In this document: positions 11,701-22,923 of the stretch, in pieces
How positions within the stretch are numbered: the stretch's first letter is position 1
Layout: every line of letters starts with the position of its first letter
Source of the DNA: Agaricus subrufescens
Lineage: Eukaryota; Basidiomycota; Agaricomycetes; Agaricales; Agaricaceae
DNA length: 64,000 nt
Direction: 5' to 3'
NCBI GenBank assembly: GCA_029945375.1
Contig: CM057057.1
Span: 1,922,001-1,986,000, forward strand
Notes under the pieces: model-generated
Seen by the model: only the letters and a program-made list of their open reading frames with translations
Databases searched by the model: none
Told to the model about the DNA's origin: nothing
Position numbers and translations under genes: made by a program

Positions 11701-12053
11701 AAGCGAATTTTCCGAAATGCACCTCGTCGAAACTAGAGTGCTTATGTTTAAATAGATGACCGTTTTCAGTGAGGAAATACCTACACAACGCTGTGAGGTT
11801 TTGACAGCCTGAATAGGCGGACACCGCAGGCAATAAGAACAACAAGAAACAGGAGCTTGATTTCTCCCTTGGTCAGGTTGAGGCCTCCCGAAGGGTAGCG
11901 TTTGGCTCGTCCTGGTCCGAAGCCCTTGGATGCTGCGGCTCGTTTTTCGTCTGCGTCGTAGTCCTGTCGTTGCTGTGGAAATCTGGTCTGGCCGACATAG
12001 GTGGGGTTTGGAGGAGGCGTCGCCGGCCGTCGAAAGCGGACGTTGGTGGCCAT
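8737..12053 (-). CDS. PMT4: Dolichyl-phosphate-mannose protein O-mannosyltransferase, PMT4 type
   Basis: Transfers mannose from dolichyl-phosphate-mannose to Ser/Thr of secretory proteins in the ER membrane. Exons: 11785-12053, 11580-11732, 10827-11524, 10283-10765, 10076-10233, 9878-10025, 9504-9825, 9422-9440 (19 nt) and 8737-9366. Together they make 2880 nt, 959 residues, with every phase closing. Seen in order: cytosolic N-tail, first span, acidic catalytic loop (FDEVHFGKFASKYI, then DVHPPLAK), further spans, three MIR-type repeats (about residues 325-520: GGYLHSHPHAYPGG, LLHVHPN, GCYLFSHKVKLP), then the C-terminal four-span part (LHYFPFFLMARQLFLHHY). FASKYI and PYVAMR favour PMT4 over PMT1/PMT2. 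The last exon adds about 200 residues of acidic, lysine-rich tail (ending GDDEDE), longer than I expect for yeast Pmt4. Divergent from CCT2. Confidence 0.92.
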
Positions 12054-12184
12054 GGCTGGCGAGGGGGAAAGAGTGTGCTGGCTGGTGATGTGTCCGCTCC
12101 TGATATATCAGTCAACACTTTGTGACCGTGGGAAAACAACATAAGTGACTGAATTTATTTATCGACGCGTTTGATCCCAAAACC
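12054..12184. promoter_or_regulatory. Shared divergent promoter of PMT4 and CCT2
   Basis: Only 131 bp separate the two start codons, which face away from each other, so both 5' UTRs and core promoters must fit here. I see no clear TATA box. Inferred from gene positions. Confidence 0.7.
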
Positions 12185-14161
12185 ATGTCCGTCCAGATCT
12201 TCAACGACCAGGTGCGTCGGATGCTGCTGCGCCCAGCCACAGCTGACAGGCGGCGCAGGCGACAGAAGAAAAGGCCGAGAATGCGCGTCTCTCGTCTTTT
12301 GTCGGCGCCATTGCTCTCGGCGATCTCGTCAAATCCACCCTCGGCCCAAAGGGCATGAACAAAATTCTCCAGTCGGGATCGACGGGGGAGATCAACGTCA
12401 CAAATGACGGTGCAACGATTCTCAAATCCATCCAGCTGGACAATGCTGCCGCAAAAATCATTGTCAACATCTCAAAAGTACAGGACGATGAAGTTGGCGA
12501 TGGTACTACCTCTGTCGCAGTCTTAGCGGCAGAGCTGTTGAGGGAAGCTGAAAAGCTTATTGCGCAAAAGATACACCCACAGACGATTATAGAGGGTTAT
12601 CGGATCGCAAGTGCTGCTGCGTTGAAGGCACTAGAGAAAAGTGCTGTTGATCATTCGTGCGTAGCCAATCATCGAAATGTCTACCTTATTTAATCCTGTA
12701 TCAGCTCTGATTCTGCAAAATTCCGTCAAGACCTGTTTAACATCGCAAGAACTACAATATCCTCAAAGGTCTTGGCGCAGGATAAAAATTATTTCGCCAA
12801 CCTTGCTGTAGATGCTGTGCTACGACTTAAGGTGGGTAGTCATCGCCTACGACGAGGCCATAACTGATCACCTATGGCTGACAGGGATCGGTAGACCTTG
12901 AGCATATTCAAATTATCAAAAAAGTCGGAGGCAAACTCACAGACTCATATCTTGATGAGGGTATATACCCCTTAATTCATCTTACGAAGCTAATCTGCGT
13001 CCAGGCTTCATCCTTGACAAAACAATCGCTGTCAACTCTCCAAAACGTTTGGAGAACTGCAAGATTCTTGTTGCCAACACCTGTGCGTACGGATAGCTCC
13101 GCTTATCGACTTCAGCTGAATATCTGGGCAGCAATGGACACCGACAAGGTTAAAGTATTTGGTGCACGCTTCAAAGTTGATGGTACCGGCAAGCTCGCTG
13201 AACTCGAACGTGCTGAACGTGTACGTTACTACCCCACTCCTTGCTCCATTCGCTTCTCACTCTCCTATACAGGAAAAAATGAAAGCCAAAGTCGAAGCAA
13301 TAGCCTCGCACGGCATCAATGTCTTTGTCAACCGCCAGCTTATCTACAACTATCCCGAATCCCTACTCTCGGACAAAGGAATCATGGTTATCGAGCACGC
13401 CGATTTTGAAGGTGTAGAGAGGCTATCACTGGTCACTGGTGGCGAGATCACCAGTACATTTGATCATCCAGAGCTCGTTAAGCTGGGCCACTGTGACTTG
13501 ATCGAAGAAATCTTGATTGGTGAAGATAAAGTAGGCCTCACCCTGTTCTCTCCTTTTCATTATTAAGGAACCTCCTTTTAATAGCTTATCAAATTCTCCG
13601 GTGTCGCAGCCGGTGAAGCATGCACAGTCGTTCTCCGCGGCTCCACAAATCAAATGGTCGATGAAGCCGAAAGGTCACTTCACGACGCGCTCTCCGTCCT
13701 CTCCCAAACCGTCAAAGAAACCCGAACAGTCCTCGGTGGGGGATGTTCAGAAATGTTGATGAGCTGCGCTGTTGAAGAGGCTTCAAGAAACGTTAAAGGC
13801 AAATGTGCAATCGCAACTGAAGCTTTCAGTAGAGCACTGAGACAGATTCCGGTGATATTGGCGGATAATGCCGGCCATGATTCCAGTGATCTGGTAGCAA
13901 GGTTGAGAGCTGCGCATTATGAAGGACAGGACGATGCTGGCTTGGATATGGATCAAGGGACGATTGGTTCGATGAGGAGTTTGGGTGTGACTGAAAGTTA
14001 TAAGTTGAAGCGGCAGGTAGTGCTCAGTGCGAGCGAGGCTACCGAGATGATTGTCAGGTATGTGCCGTAACCTTCTCTATAGGGATCTGTTTATTTATCA
14101 ACTGTGTTATAGAGTGGACAATATTTTGAGAGCTGCACCTCGTCAAAGAGAAGCTGTATAG
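12185..14161 (+). CDS. CCT2: CCT2, beta subunit of the TRiC/CCT chaperonin
   Basis: Subunit of the cytosolic chaperonin that folds actin and tubulin using ATP. Exons: 12185-12211, 12259-12656, 12705-12831, 12885-12960, 13005-13082, 13132-13220, 13273-13530, 13585-14057, 14113-14161. They total 1575 nt (524 residues), close to the usual length for this subunit. Seen: [13 protein letters not shown] near the N-terminus, the nucleotide-binding DGATILKSI and GDGTTSV motifs, an apical domain with [20 protein letters not shown], and the returning [11 protein letters not shown] equatorial motif. The second exon start was set so the protein reads [14 protein letters not shown]; an earlier acceptor would add three residues. 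Eight introns of 44-55 nt. The frame is intact. The client protein actin is also encoded in this window, at 60915-62513. Confidence 0.94.
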
Positions 14162-15392
14162 ACACATTAAGACTAATGAATACAATACAGTACACTTCAA
14201 CCTAGATTCCCCCTCTCTCTCTTGGAGTTGAATTTGTGTCGGTCTGGTCTGAACTCAATGCTAATCTTCCTTCAATCAGTGAAATCCTAATACTCACATT
14301 TCGCGGTATCACCTCGGCTGGCAAGGAAAAAGCAAGCTGGGACCATGAAGGAAGGATGTTACAAATATATATTCATCAAACAACAAGCTAGCACAAGACA
14401 CGACAGCTCTAAAAGCCATCTCTCGAACAGAGGACGAATAATCAAGTCATCACACGTGAAGGGTGGAAATCTGATCATCCTCAGTATACTCAATGATCTT
14501 GTTGAAGTTGTACATATTCGTCTAAGGTACGGTTTCAGGGAAGATGTACTTGTACAATTCCTGTAGGTAGCGAGTCACCGTAAAAAATATGGCTACAACC
14601 AGGCAAGTCTGACAATTTGTTACAGTTCGATAAAACGCTAAGGCGATATCCCGGTTTGAGCTAGAATAAGCCCTACGAGGCTTACAGTCAGCTTTGGGAC
14701 GCCTAATCCTACAGTATATCTCAGATTCAATTCCCCTATCAGAAGATGTGACCGCTGATGGTATGCCAAATTTGATCCGTCGCTGTGACAGGTAACAGAA
14801 TACGTCTGACCGCTTCTAGCCGTCTCAACATGGAAATGACTCCACGCGAGGTCAAGTACTCCGGCAAGACAACATCCAGCTTTAATCGAAAGACTGCTAT
14901 CAAGTTTACCGCGAGACTTGTCTAGCATAATTATGCTTACTGGAGACGGAACAATTTCGACCATGGACAACCTCCCGTGATCTCAATGACCTTTCGCGAT
15001 TTCTGTTTAACTCCGTCACAGTTCCAAGGAAACTTCCCTTCACACCGCTTGATATGTCACCATCACTACATAGAAGCTGGGCATGGCGTCATTTCCTTCA
15101 TAATCAGCAGAGAAGGAAGTCATGCGTGTGCTCCATCTTCTACCGTGTGTACAAGTCTTACAAGTTCACACTTACTAACATAACGCATCAACTTTATCCG
15201 CGGGTGAACGAAAACATGTGTTGCTCCCAAATTACCATATTCGAATATTGCGATTGTGCTCAATGATAGCGCTAAAATCTAACTGACTCCCACATAAGAC
15301 TGCATCTGCTTTCTTATAAAAGTGGTAAGTGCTTGCCGTAAGGCCAATCACTTGCACTACCGATCGCCATCTAGCCCTCTCACTTGATACCC
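14162..15392. other. Intergenic, one unassigned 110-codon ORF
   Basis: The only open frame of size is 14638-14970 on the minus strand (110 codons). It reads smoothly with a hydrophobic C-terminus (LTVSLVGLILA) but matches no family I know. The rest appears non-coding and includes the 5' flank of the GST gene. Confidence 0.4.
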
Positions 15393-16215
15393 ATGGTCTT
15401 GAAACTCTATGGAGGCATCGTTGCAACCTGTACCAAACGTGTTGCGACAGTGTTTCATGAAAAGAATATCCCCTTCCAACTTCATCCAATAAATTTCATC
15501 AAGGCCGAACACAAGACCCCTGAATTCAGGATCAAACAGCCGTTCGGACAAATGCCTTACCTCGTCAGTGGCCATTCATTTTTTTTCTGCTCGGGGTACT
15601 GATCACCGACTATCAAATCATAGGATGACGATGGATTTATCGTTTATGAGAGTCGCGCCATTTGTCGCTACCTTGAAGATAAATTCCCCGACCAAGGAAA
15701 CAAGCTTATTCCCTCTGATGTTCGCGAACGTGCATTGTTTGAACAAGGGGTCTCGATTGAAAGCAGCAATTTTGACTCTCTGGTCTCACCCCTTCTATAC
15801 GAGGCTATCTATAAACCGGAGTGGGTTGATCCTTTATTAACAGCGAATATACAATTCAAGCAGCTGGCAAAATTCCAGATTTCTCGGCGAGGCACCTGAC
15901 CTGGCCAAAATTGAAGAGTGCAAGGCCGGCCTCGCTGTGAAACTTGATGTCTATGAGAAGATCCTGTCGAGGCAGAAATATATTGCAGGCGATGTAAGTT
16001 TCTCCTTTTTGTTACTCCATATATCAGGCTCATGTCGATCCATATATCAGCGCGTTACTCTAGCAGATCTCTTCCACCTCCCATACGGCAGTCTACTCCC
16101 CAAAGTTGGGATTCATTTCATCCAAGAGAGGCCACATGTGGCGAAATGGTTCGAGGACATACAGAACCGCCCTTCTTGGCAGGCTGTAAAAGATCGGGTT
16201 GAGAGTCGTGTTTAA
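15393..16215 (+). CDS. Glutathione S-transferase, phi-like fungal class
   Basis: Conjugates glutathione to electrophiles in the cytosol. Exons 15393-15563, 15624-15820, 15879-15993 and 16051-16215 give 648 nt, 215 residues, a normal cytosolic GST length. Seen: N-terminal thioredoxin-like fold starting MVLKLYGG, the GQMPYL cis-proline turn, then DDGFIVYESRAICRYLE with the glutathione gamma-glutamyl-binding Glu-Ser pair. The C-terminal helical domain has KYIAGD and VTLADLFHLPYG. At the usual catalytic serine position (STCT in many relatives) this protein reads ATCT, so activity may rely on a neighbouring residue or differ. The ATG at 15393 was preferred over 15384 because MVLKLYG is the family start. 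Three introns of 57-60 nt. Flanked by long intergenic regions; regulation not visible. Confidence 0.88.
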
Positions 16216-17748
16216 TTAGTGTACCTAAGCTGTATCTCTGTATCTCTGATGATATTCCATGTTTGTTGTAATTTACAAGATTTTACCGGGATCTAACCTT
16301 TTATGGAGCGGAATGAAGTCCGGCATCTCAAAAAGATGAAAGACCTTTTCCCACACTCGTTTACCATGCACTGCATAGACACTTGGAAGCAGCTTGGAAG
16401 TGATGCAAGCAACCCTACATGGAACGATGGTCGTGAAGCATTGGCCCACTTACCCCATAGATAATTGAAAAGTCATTTCGGTCATCCATCTCGTGAGATA
16501 CCCAGGTTCGAGTAGCGCTCTGGAATCCAACCTATCGGTGATAATCGGCGCGCTAAGCATAGGCATAGCGCAGTGGGCGGGCCCTCTCTATGTCCTCAAT
16601 CCTGTCTTCTACTTCCGTGTCATTTTTCGGGAAGCTTTTATTAGCTGACATTTAGGTTGGCAGCACAGATTCACTCGGTATGCTTTTCCCGAGTGAGTAG
16701 ACCGCGGAACCTAGCTGTCATTCACGGTCTGCATTGGCGAATCACATTAGAAAGAGAAAATGTCACCTTTGTCTCCAGCTTAGCCCGAAAAGGTTTAGGG
16801 CTACCATCTTGATGTGAACGTGGTAATGAGCATTCGGTTATCTTTGGCGACACCAACAATGTTGAGTGCAGATTTATATTTTTGGCTCGATCAGAACGCT
16901 AGTGAAGGTGTCGTATTATCATCATCCTATACAATTCCCCAGAGCCCTCGCGCAGGAGGTTTCAGGTTCACTCCCTCCTACCAACTGATCACCAGTCCAC
17001 CTCATGCAATATCAATGATAGTCATCACAAGTTCCCCGGTTTCATAGTAGCTCTACAGCTTCCTGTCCATGGCATCATCCCAGGCCCAGCCTTCGGCATA
17101 ACATGGCAGCTCTTCTTTGATCACACTCGATGTAATGGGTGAGGATATTGGGATCAATGGTGGTGTAGATCTCGATACCAGGTTGTAATTGAATAGCTTG
17201 AGGAGTTGAAACTGGTTTCTTTGGTTCCGGCATAGTGTTGTTATCAATGAATGAAAATCTGAGTGTATATGAATATTGAATGTTTGTCCTAATCTGGTCA
17301 TCGTGACATTACAAATCAAATTACCCTAGCACGACCCTGGGGATTGAAAGTGGGCTATACCGCTTCTGGGGTACCCAGTACCCCAAAAGCGGTATACCTT
17401 GGCTCTTCTCAGGCTCTTCTAGCCGTTTGTCTGAGTTATTTTTAGATTATACTACACGGTATGCCCAATAAGGCCTCTCGTTCTCGTCCCTGCAATTTCA
17501 TATCCATAGTTCCCTTGGCCGCGCATCAAGCCTTTTATCTAGGTGCCAAGGCTATAACGTGTGGGAGCCACTCTTTTCTGCATTCCACCCTGTAGGCACC
17601 AGTCCTTCAATCGAAGAAGCGCAGATGGCAAGTCCGCTTCAGCTATTTGAAAGGCTTGAAGTTGGTATTGGACGTAGCAGACAAGTCAATGTAAGTTCTC
17701 CTCGTCTTTTCACCACGAGTTTTTGGCTGAACGGTAGAAAGTGCTCCA
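16216..17748. other. Intergenic region with a 41-bp hairpin
   Basis: No open frame over about 90 codons and nothing recognisable, apart from the inverted repeat at 17356-17396. A possible upstream start of DUF6533 gene C lies at 17625, followed by a GTAAGT donor, but it does not join the next exon in phase. Confidence 0.5.
17356..17396. repeat. 19-bp inverted repeat with 3-nt loop
   Basis: The left arm TATACCGCTTCTGGGGTAC pairs with the right arm GTACCCCAAAAGCGGTATA except for one mismatch; the loop is CCA. It lies in a gene-free stretch about 0.35-0.4 kb before DUF6533 gene C. It could be a cruciform, an element end or a regulator site. Confidence 0.8.
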
Positions 17749-19361
17749 ATGGTCGGTGACATTCCCAAACGTAAAGTGAAGTTTACGCGTGCTAACGCCA
17801 TGAATTCTGAAGTCGCGAGCGTTACCATTATGGTATGTCGTTTACCTGCCGTTATCGAATAAGGGTTTCAATAGTTTGAAGGTGCTGGACTGGCTACTGA
17901 CCTTAGACATGGAAGTGTCCTTGATATGGCCTGCCAAATGGAACACAACGAAGATATTGTATTTCCTTACGCGATATTTGCCCTTCATCGATACGTCGGT
18001 GGTTATGTATCGTAAGCGTTCCTGATCTCCCTACCCACTCACCGACTGATTAAACGCGTCCTCGGAAAAGGTCAACTTGGCACGGTTCTCTCCCCATCAC
18101 TTTGCCAGATAACATACGAGTACGCGGCTTGTAAGTCAATAAATAACATTTCACTCGTTTCATTCTGTCTAAGTCGTCGGATTTGCCAGGGACCTTCATA
18201 GTCGGCATGGGATGTGCAGAACGTGTGTATTTTCCTGTTACGCGCCGCAGAAGAATGGCACCTCAACAGCATCATATAGTTATTCTCGTTCTCAGGACAT
18301 ACGCGGTCTGGAACAGGAATAAACGGCTCAGGATCGGTCTACCTACACTATTCGTCATGACATGGTCGGCAGGGTTCATTGTCGTCGGTATTTACTTACG
18401 CAAACTCACTCGTAAGTCTCACCACGCAGATAACAGCGGGTCTCCACTAACTCAGCCTCCTGTCTGTGAATATAGATGCGGTTTCTCCCGTCCCCCGACT
18501 CCTCGGATGCATCTTCATCGAAGAGAGCAATATTTTATCCGCCTGCTACATCGCTCTGATGATATTTGATGCTTGTGGGTTCCCCTTTTTGTTTTTTTTT
18601 TAAATTTCCCTGCTCTGTCATCACGCAACTGCTATTTTTGTTCCAATTCATCCCTTGATCTTTATTGCTCCAGCAATTCATTCACGAATTCTCACCCCAC
18701 ACATATAGGTATTCTTTCACTGATGGTGATCCGAGGAATAGCAGCGTGTCAGTTTATGATATGCTCTTCTCAAAATCAACACTAACTCCCCACAAATACA
18801 GACCGATCTGGAGGGGATTCACAGTTTATGCGGGTTGTGTATAGCGACGGTAAATTGAGACTCCTATAATTCGATGGATATCTTTAGGCACTCACTGCTA
18901 CTCCTCCCCACTTAGGAATCATCTACTACGTGTATTTATCCGGTTAGTCCATGTGAAAAGGGGTTAGTTCAACCTGACTGATAAGTTCCTCTCCACATAG
19001 CCCTTTCTATTTTCAACGTTATTATCATTCTCAGGCTTCCAGTAAGTTTTCATGATTCTCGAGTTCTTTCCATATGATAAATCTCTCCACTTCTCCTCAT
19101 CAAACCTTTTCAAGAGCGATTATATTAACCTGATGGTAATGTGAGTATCTTGTTTCTCATCTATTGTCTTCATGTTATCTTCATGCTTATGACATTCTTG
19201 GACTTGACAGGATGGAGCGAGTTGTACACTCTGTGTTGGCATGTAGAGTCGTCCTCCACATCCGAAAACTAGGCCAGATCCAACAGATGATTCGACAGGA
19301 AGCCTTTTCTCAAGAATCTCAAACTTGTAAAAAACACGCAATCCCTATTTCGCTTCCCTGA
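17749..19361 (+). CDS. DUF6533-family membrane protein C
   Basis: The only plus-strand DUF6533 gene here. Exons in order read VASVTIM, VLDWLLTLDMEVSLIWPAKW (about 17890-17945), YFLTRYLPFIDTSVVMY, QLGTVLSPSLCQITYEYAA, GTFIVGMGCAE, LILVLRTYAVWNRNKRLRIG, PRLLGCIFIEESN, LSACYIALMIFDA, GILSLMVIRGIAA, a VVYSDG turn, IIYYVYLS, LSIFNVIIILRLP and the C-terminal RVVHSVLACRVVLHIR tail to 19361. About eleven short introns with canonical ends. Start uncertain: ATGs at 17749 and 17800 both enter the VASVTIM frame. One internal join (near 18420-18475) needs a longer intron than the first AG suggests. Convergent with SEC63, 200 bp between stops. More diverged from the other copies, so probably an older member. 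Confidence 0.72.
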
Positions 19362-19561
19362 AGCTTAGTTGCCATTATTATTTGCGGGACTGAAAATGTT
19401 AAGATAATCCTATTACAAACGAATAGCAGGAAACTATACCAACTACCCAAACCCTCCTGCAATGAAAAGCATGAGAAAACCAAAGAGAGAAAAGGCTTTC
19501 CTTGTGAAAACCCCGGATTAATTAACCCCCACCACACCAATACGAAATAAAGACTACATAT

Positions 19562-21995
19562 CTAATCGCTGTCGCTGTCGCTACTGTCATCCTCCTCTTG
19601 GTCATCATCCGTACTACTTTCATCCTCATCATCCTGTTCCACATGCTTCTTAACTTTCCCGCCCCGCATAGCCGCCATCTGCCCTGCAAGTGTATCTTCC
19701 TCAGGGTCTGAAATCTCATCGTCGGGTGTTTCCATCGCTTGAGGTTGCTCAATTTTCAACTGAAGAGCGCGTCAGTTTGAGAATTAGTATAGATATAACG
19801 ATAACACATACGACAATATCCTTAGTCACATCTTCTCCAACAAATGTATCCGAGACCAGGTATACTTTCCATGTGAACATTCCCATATTTTGTGGGGCTT
19901 GGAATTGAATCTTATACGATCTATAGTCGCGTTCGTGTTCGGCCTGAGGATCGGCGTAGGGTACATCAGTGACTTTGAAAGGCGGTACGACGATGCGATT
20001 GAGTTTGTCGTCAGCCAGGACGACCCACCATGACGGTTTTCGCTCCTAGAAAACCCACGGACACAGATTTCAGCCAGCAGATCTAAAGGGAGTTGGAAGA
20101 TAGAACGTACGCTAGGCCAGTAAGGTGCATGTGCACTAGTAGCGACAGCTTCTTCATTTGCGAACTCTTCCACTTCACTCTTCGAAATCAAGAATTTGTC
20201 ATCCATCTCATCATTATATTTGACAGCCGTTTTGGTTTCATCTACGCTGAGCTCTTTCCGTTGAACCTTAAGTGCTGCTGGACTGATACGAAGTTTAACG
20301 ACGAGGAAGACAATAGACGATGGCGTCACGACTCGTTCACCAATAACTAAGAAGCAATAGAGATTCAACAAGTGGGCAGGGGCGATAATGTAGCTCAAAC
20401 GTACCTTTGAAGGCAGCATCAACGATTTCGATAGTACCCCATTTTTCCAACGCTTTCCGAACAACACTAGCACGTTCATCTTTCTTTGATTCGAGGACAT
20501 CCGCAACATCCGTTAGTTTTTTGGCTTCGAGGGTTTCAACGTCCGCTTTTTGAATGAAAGGTAGTTGGGTCAGGCGTAATCGTTCATTCTCGATCGGAGG
20601 TAGAGCTTGAGCGAAATAGGAATTAAGGCGCATGATCGCCAGCGATGGTAGGAGCCAATTGCGTGAAATCGACACATTAAGGAGGGCATTTAGAAGGAGG
20701 GGAATTTGAAGCAGAATGTGAGCTTGTTCTGTAATAAAACAGATGGTCAACATCATAATCAGCTAAACTACAACAACGAGACGTACCCTTTTGTAGCTTT
20801 TCGTCGGAAATGTCGATTCTTAGCAGGTGAGCGTAGAGTAAAACGAGTGCTCTCCGACGCTTCACGTGTAGTTTGCCGTCGACATCCTTGGCAATCTTCC
20901 TGACTTCACTCCACTTCGCCCCAGCCCTCTTCTCAATCTCACTCTCGAGCCTATCAATATTGACATCCGACTTTTTGACACCGACGTCTGACAATTCGAA
21001 TTGATATGCCTTTCCGAGAGTTCCGACAACATCTTCCATCCCACTCTCTTCCTTCAGACCTTTGAAGAAGACGGCAGCTGACCTCGTAGTCACACCGTCC
21101 TTTGTTTTTTGTCTGTTACCGAACCACCACCGGCCAACTAGGGCAGGTAGGGCACCTCCGAAAACCAGGCCGTAGAAGCCAAGCACCCAAATGTTGTTGT
21201 GCGACTCGACAATCCATTTTGGTAAGGCGATACCCATTGACATTTCCTGGCGACCATCAGGGTTGCCATACATTTCCCAATTTTTGCGAATTGTTTCGTC
21301 GGTGAGGGATTTGTAGGCTTTTGTGAGTTCGACGAAGCGATCTGAGATTTGTTCCAAAGTCTCGTTGGCTGAAGGTTTTACTTTGTCCGGGTGGCTAGGT
21401 AGGGCTGAGTTAGCAGGAGAATAGTATTATCACTCTGTGACATACAATTGTTTCGAAAGTTTCTTGTAATGGGATTTAATATCTTTCTCGGACATACTCT
21501 GTAGTTACATTAGTGATCGGTAATTTAACACTGGGTTGAGCATAAACTCACCGGGCTGATTCCGAGGATCTCAAAAGGATTGTAGAGTTTGTTCTCGACC
21601 GCTGCTCCAGAGACTTTATAGCAAAGGAATGCGAATAGCGTCCAACCAGCAATCAAAAAATATGTCCTACAGATAGGTCAACACGATAGAACTACGGATG
21701 AAAAGAGCCATACTTCTTGCTGAGATTCAAGGCCAATATTGAGCTCTTCTCTCGTTTGGCGATCCTGGCTCGCTGCTCAACGCATGCCTGGCACTGGCAC
21801 CCTCTTGGATGCGTTTCTAGAATACATCAAGAGATAGTCAGAAACCATTTCGATGATGGTTCGATCAGAAGAGCACATACTTGCTGGCCTCTTGTTTATT
21901 GCAGAGAGCGTCATCGGGGTGAGGACCAAGGCGAGTATGGTGATGAGAAAATACGCAGCCATGCTGCCGCCTTCATCGTAGTGATAGTTTGCCAT
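19562..21995 (-). CDS. SEC63: SEC63, J-domain subunit of the ER translocon
   Basis: Works with Sec61/Sec62 and recruits BiP (Kar2) for post-translational import into the ER. Exons: 21881-21995, 21714-21816, 21552-21666, 21446-21498, 20787-21394, 20405-20728, 20111-20346, 19812-20045, 19562-19759. They total 1986 nt, 661 residues, near the yeast protein's length. Seen: N-terminal span (AAYFLITILALVLTP), second span (TYFLIAGWTLFAFLCY), a J domain with the HPD tripeptide formed across a splice (FHPDKVKPS), third span (WVLGFYGLVFGGALPALV), the Brl region (LLLNALLNVSISRNWL) and an acidic C-terminus (DDDQEEDDSSDSDSD), which in yeast is the Sec62-binding part. The start MANYHYDEGG fits the family. 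All phases close; no lesion. Confidence 0.93.
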
Positions 21996-22923
21996 CGTCG
22001 GCCAAGACTAGGGACCCGCGGCTGGGTTCTGGAGGAAGGAGCGGAGGAGATGATTGTCGACGTGTAAAGGCGAAGTGAGCTGGTGCGCCAAGCTCTCGTG
22101 ACTTGGTGTCACATGCTCGAATAGACGCCCATGTCGCCGTATGTGGCCTGGCGCTCGCTTACCTCCTCCGGCTATCAAAGAAATGGCAAAGATCATCTCT
22201 TCCTCCAACGTGTTGGAAATGAGGCAAACACATTTGCTGGGCTGTCTTCACGCCACCCGCAGTTATGCCGCACGGTTTCTCGCCCAATATCCCCCCTGCT
22301 CACACAACCCTGATGCTTCGTCCTGAATCGAAGGACTCGATTACCACTCATTGCCTAGAACAATCAATTTTCCAATGAAAGTTCGAAAACTTATCAGCGC
22401 CGCCGGTAAGCCTTTGCTACATTGAGCTAGCTGCAGCTCATGACACTTGGGCCGGCGACCAAACTGTTCAAAGTTACCCCGAGGGTTTGCAAAGATGAAT
22501 AGATACGTCAGCCTTGCCAATCGGGTGACTCCCTTTCGTGGAGCACCAAATCGCTTAGATAGCAAGTCTTCTCAGACGGAGCCAACATAAACGACCGCCT
22601 TTACAGTCATGTACCAAGGTGTCCATGAAGGATTATCTCGGCCTGACCACCGCTCATACCTAGATTGTCCACCACTTCCGTTGATTAGATGTTCAGGTCG
22701 TATCTTGGATATCCCACGTACGCCTCGCGTACTGTTTCGTAAGGCAAACACGACATATGTTACCATAACGTAATGACATCCAGGAAGATTCCGCACATTC
22801 AGTGCTTTCCTCTACAAGGGGAATTTTTAACTCACCGTTTCGGATGAGAAAAAGGTTTAAAAGCGGCCAAACAGAACAGAACGAAACACATCGGTTACCT
22901 CCCCAAGTAATCTACCGCTCGCT
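21996..22923. other. Intergenic between SEC63 and the epimerase gene
   Basis: The two genes diverge and this 928-bp stretch holds both promoters. Only short overlapping open frames; none convincing. Confidence 0.5.
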
